This document shows positions 63,345 through 64,000 of a stretch of DNA of 64,000 bases, piece after piece. Each line of letters begins with the position of its first letter. Positions within the stretch are counted from its first letter, which is position 1. The notes under the pieces are model-generated. The model was not told the DNA's origin. It saw only the letters and a program-made list of their open reading frames with translations, and did no database searches. The translations under genes were made by a program, and so were the position numbers. Origin of the DNA: Saprospirales bacterium (GTDB taxonomy: Bacteria > Bacteroidota > Bacteroidia > Chitinophagales > Saprospiraceae); the NCBI GenBank assembly GCA_016711045.1, contig JADJTT010000007.1, forward strand, positions 372,001 through 436,000, read 5' to 3'.

Positions 63345-63425
63345 GGTTTATTAGGTTTATTAGGTTTATTAGGTTTATTAGGTTTATTAGGTTTATTAGG
63401 TTTATTAGGTTTATTAGGTTTATTG
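63345..63425. repeat. 9-bp tandem repeat (GGTTTATTA) directly upstream of nspC
   Basis: Eight perfect copies of GGTTTATTA and a ninth ending in G run from 63345 to 63425. The first base lies next to the nspC GTG start codon (63342-63344). On the minus strand it reads TAATAAACC, which carries stop codons. Copy number may vary between strains and change expression (inference). Confidence 0.92.
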
Positions 63426-63491
63426 AGGCAACTCAAATAAACAGACGAAGTCGATAAACCTTCTAAACAGGCGAAGCCGATAAACAATATA

Positions 63492-64000
63492 TTAGTCCAT
63501 CTCCAAATCCACCCCTTCTGCTTCATGCCAGGGCAGGCCACTCGGGCCAAGCTCCTTGAGGAACGGATCCGGATTTAGTTGCTCTACGTTGAAGACGCCT
63601 GCGCCGCCCCAATGGCCGTCGAGCATCATTTTGGCGCCGAGCATGGCAGGCACGCCGGTAGTGTATGAAACCCCCTGCGTACCGGTTTCTTTATAGGCGG
63701 CTTCGTGGCTGCAGTTATTCCATATATAATAGGTCTTTTCCTTTCCGTCCTTGATCCCTTTGATACGGCATCCGATGGAAGTGTAGCCCGTATAGTTTTC
63801 GCCCAGTTCACCCGGGTCGGGCAAGACGTATTTGAGGAATTCGAGTGGAATGACATCCACGCCTTTATACTTGACAGGGTCGATGCGAGCCATGCCGATA
63901 TTTTGGATAACGCGCAAGTGGGTCAGGTATTCGTCGCCAAAGGTCATCCAGAAACGAGCCCGCTTGATAGTCGGATAATTTTTCACCAGCGACTCCAGTT
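63492..64000 (-). CDS. Carboxynorspermidine dehydrogenase / saccharopine dehydrogenase-like (5' part missing)
   Basis: The gene continues off the right edge; the last 169 residues are present, in frame with LESLVKNYPTIKRARFWMTFGDEYLTHL at the edge. The C-terminal part shows PLEFLKYVLPDPGELGENYTGYTSIGCRIKGIKDGKEKTYYIWNNCSHEAAYKETGTQGVSYTTGVPAMLGAKMM and ends with LGPSGLPWHEAEGVDLEMD. This is the Lys1-family enzyme that reductively joins aspartate semialdehyde with diaminopropane or putrescine, making the substrate of NspC. It is separated from nspC by the tandem array and lies on the same strand. Confidence 0.9.
   Translation of the reverse strand, partial: LESLVKNYPTIKRARFWMTFGDEYLTHLRVIQNIGMARIDPVKYKGVDVIPLEFLKYVLPDPGELGENYTGYTSIGCRIKGIKDGKEKTYYIWNNCSHEAAYKETGTQGVSYTTGVPAMLGAKMMLDGHWGGAGVFNVEQLNPDPFLKELGPSGLPWHEAEGVDLEMD

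Noticed and set aside
63345..63425. Array of short repeats as a possible CRISPR
   Set aside because: Units are 9 bp, directly adjacent and without spacers, and no cas genes are near.
63329..63550. Minus-strand frame encoding (NKP)n repeats
   Set aside because: It is only the translation of the 9-bp tandem array and overlaps the flanking genes; no start or domain supports it.

Overview
The window looks like a chromosome piece from a Bacteroidota bacterium, probably of the Saprospiria (Lewinella/Haliscomenobacter-like) group. The signs are SusC/SusD proteins, C-terminal type IX secretion (T9SS) sorting domains, DUF5686 and CotH-type exported proteins, a type VI secretion locus of the Bacteroidota-specific subtype iii, weak Shine-Dalgarno sites, and a TAnnTTTG-type promoter box in front of the tRNAs. 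The exact taxon is inference.

Layout. 0-7.6 kb: 5' part of mnmA, an RlpA/SPOR protein, tRNA-Thr and tRNA-Pro, a lipoprotein, two tandem CotH-like proteins, and a half-length asparaginase-domain protein. 7.6-11.5 kb: a four-gene membrane cluster (zinc-ribbon protein, SPFH protein, membrane-anchored PspA-like coiled coil, second coiled coil) that recalls the Bacillus PspA/YdjGHI set. 11.6-16.9 kb: the SbcC/SbcD nuclease, with sbcD frameshifted and carrying repeat DNA that is normally intergenic. 16.9-22.3 kb: cell-surface and secreted proteins. 22.4-39.9 kb: a minus-strand type VI secretion locus with tssH, B, C, D(hcp), I(vgrG), E, F, G, N, K, O, a zinc-ribbon membrane protein, a PAAR-like/WHH-nuclease effector with SUKH immunity protein, and a candidate papain-fold effector. 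40-43.6 kb: two (once three) duplicated alpha/beta-hydrolase lipoproteins with a LytTR regulator. 43.9-48.2 kb: ECF sigma factor, membrane TPR protein, and a converging CHAT-protease/TPR lipoprotein. 48.4-57.6 kb: isoaspartyl peptidase, SusD, SusC, a T9SS cargo, a YfcC-type carrier and a secreted cyanophycinase, which together read as a cyanophycin (Asp-Arg polymer) utilisation locus. 57.7-64 kb: a secreted protein, a beta-lactamase-fold protein without its catalytic residues, SUI1, a porin, PrmC, and the norspermidine/spermidine pair nspC plus carboxynorspermidine dehydrogenase.

Two themes cut across the window. First, many genes are broken by single-base indels, mostly in short homopolymers. 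I reconstruct 14; ten lie in the type VI locus, which also has two in-frame TAA codons. Part of this is probably assembly error, but the clustering and the nonsense codons leave room for real decay of the locus. Second, intergenic spaces carry many palindromes and short tandem repeats (CCCGATAGCTATCGGG, CCAGTCACCAGTCAC, CTGCAAACTGC, GTGAAGGGTGA, CAATTTTCAG and others), one MITE-like 318-bp element and a 9-bp tandem array touching the nspC start. Function calls come from recognised motifs and neighbourhood only; no database search was run.
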